Shown here: positions 4,385 to 5,021 of the stretch, piece by piece
How the letters are laid out: each line of letters opens with the position of its first letter
Position numbering within the stretch: the stretch's first letter is position 1
Assembly (NCBI GenBank): GCA_023151145.1
Contig: JAKLJM010000204.1
Location: 1 to 5,021 of the forward strand
DNA: 5,021 nucleotides
Direction: 5' to 3'
Source: Bacteriovoracaceae bacterium
GTDB lineage: Bacteria; Bdellovibrionota; Bacteriovoracia; Bacteriovoracales; Bacteriovoracaceae
The notes under the pieces: generated by a model
Databases searched by the model: none
Seen by the model: the letters and a program-made list of their open reading frames with translations, nothing else
What the model was told of the DNA's origin: nothing
Translations under genes and position numbers: made by a program

Positions 4385-5021
4385 ATGAAAACATTACTAA
4401 AATTAGTATTCGCCATCGCGATTATGGCCTGGCTTTTTGGGCAAGGAAAGCTTGATTTCACAAAGCTATGGGCGACTTTTAGTGATCCAAAGATCGTAGC
4501 TTCTGTTGTTTTCATGTTGGGGATTCAAATTCTGATCGGCACTTATCGCTGGAAAAAGCTTTTGGAGCTAAAGTCGAAAGTCCCACTAGATTTTTTTACG
4601 CTGACAAAAATTCAATGGATCGGTCAGTTTTTTTCTTCTGCTTTACCAGGGGCGGTTACAGGGGATTTGATCAAGCTCACTTATATAAAAAAAATCGATG
4701 AAACCATGACCAATCGTTACCTGTTGTTTAGTGTGCTCTTTGATCGCATAATTGGTTTGTCAGCACTGCTTTTTATCGCGGGAATAGGTAGTCTTGTTTA
4801 TTACAATGATCTCATTCATCTCACACCAAAAATGCATCAAGTGATAAAAGTGAATATGATTTTTCTTATTTTATCGCTCGGATTTATTGCCATCTTTTTT
4901 ATACCTAGAAAGCTTTCAACCAAAATTACTACAGTGGTGAAGATCAAAAAGATTCAAGATCTGCTTCATCAAATTTGGGCGATTGCAGATAAAAGAAATG
5001 AAGTGATTAAAGCATTTCTAG
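4385..5021 (+). CDS. Flippase-like/LPG-synthase-TM family membrane protein (partial, C-terminus missing)
   Basis: The first 212 residues are visible and the frame is still open at the window end. Hydrophobic segments lie at about 5-19, 38-54, 112-139 and 155-173, with a shorter one near 76-91. Residues 82-97 read FFSSALPGAVTGDLIK, matching the family signature of the form 'LPG-x-x-(G)GD-x-(R/K)'. D120-R121 followed by G124-L125 (FDRIIGL) matches the second conserved block. These mark the PF03706 group (lysylphosphatidylglycerol synthase transmembrane domain, AglD/'flippase-like'), inner-membrane proteins linked to lipid modification or lipid-linked glycan transport. The precise substrate is unknown and any C-terminal catalytic domain would be outside the window. 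Full members are typically about 300 aa or more. The start has no well-placed Shine-Dalgarno: AGGA at 4365-4368 is 16 bases away. TTGATA at 4348-4353 resembles a -35, but the matching -10 is poor, so a leaderless or near-leaderless start is possible. Confidence 0.85.
   Translation, partial: MKTLLKLVFAIAIMAWLFGQGKLDFTKLWATFSDPKIVASVVFMLGIQILIGTYRWKKLLELKSKVPLDFFTLTKIQWIGQFFSSALPGAVTGDLIKLTYIKKIDETMTNRYLLFSVLFDRIIGLSALLFIAGIGSLVYYNDLIHLTPKMHQVIKVNMIFLILSLGFIAIFFIPRKLSTKITTVVKIKKIQDLLHQIWAIADKRNEVIKAFL

Overview
The window is AT-rich bacterial DNA. It has short intergenic gaps, strong Shine-Dalgarno sites on most genes, and several small exported proteins with classic Sec signal peptides. The gene mix suggests a Gram-negative bacterium, possibly from the Bdellovibrionota/Bacteriovoracaceae area or a similar low-GC deltaproteobacterium-like group: outer-membrane beta-barrels, short secreted hypotheticals, an NAD-dependent ligase and a flippase-like membrane protein. 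That placement is a guess from style, since no phylogenetic marker was compared.

Layout, left to right. Bases 1-79 are the last codons of a + strand beta-barrel protein. A long RNA-type hairpin follows at 95-139, then a TATAAT box at 142-147. Next is a + strand membrane-anchored coiled-coil gene (196-708) with six 33-bp in-frame repeats, closed by a clean terminator (734-764). Six bases after that terminator starts ligA, the NAD+-dependent DNA ligase (770-2653), complete but divergent. Three monocistronic-looking minus-strand genes face it: a small beta-barrel outer-membrane protein (2694-3251), a 132-aa exported protein (3387-3785) and a 101-aa exported protein (3876-4181). After a 203-bp divergent gap, a + strand polytopic membrane protein of the LPG-synthase-TM/flippase-like family begins at 4385 and runs off the window.

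LigA is the only housekeeping gene. The other genes concern the cell envelope: two outer-membrane barrels, two periplasmic or secreted small proteins, one tail-anchored coiled-coil protein and one inner-membrane protein. Nothing shows that they form one pathway. The minus-strand genes each have their own Shine-Dalgarno site, with a hairpin or terminator between them.

The most noteworthy structure is non-coding. A 15-bp interrupted palindrome (AGGTTCCAGGAACCT) occurs in two intergenic gaps, with a split version in a third. A 56-nt near-continuous hairpin buries the Shine-Dalgarno of the 3387-3785 gene and carries a TATAAT box at its tip. A 16-bp tandem duplication lies at the ligA/barrel convergent end. 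No tRNA, rRNA, CRISPR array, insertion sequence or defence system was found. I see no convincing new multi-gene system here.
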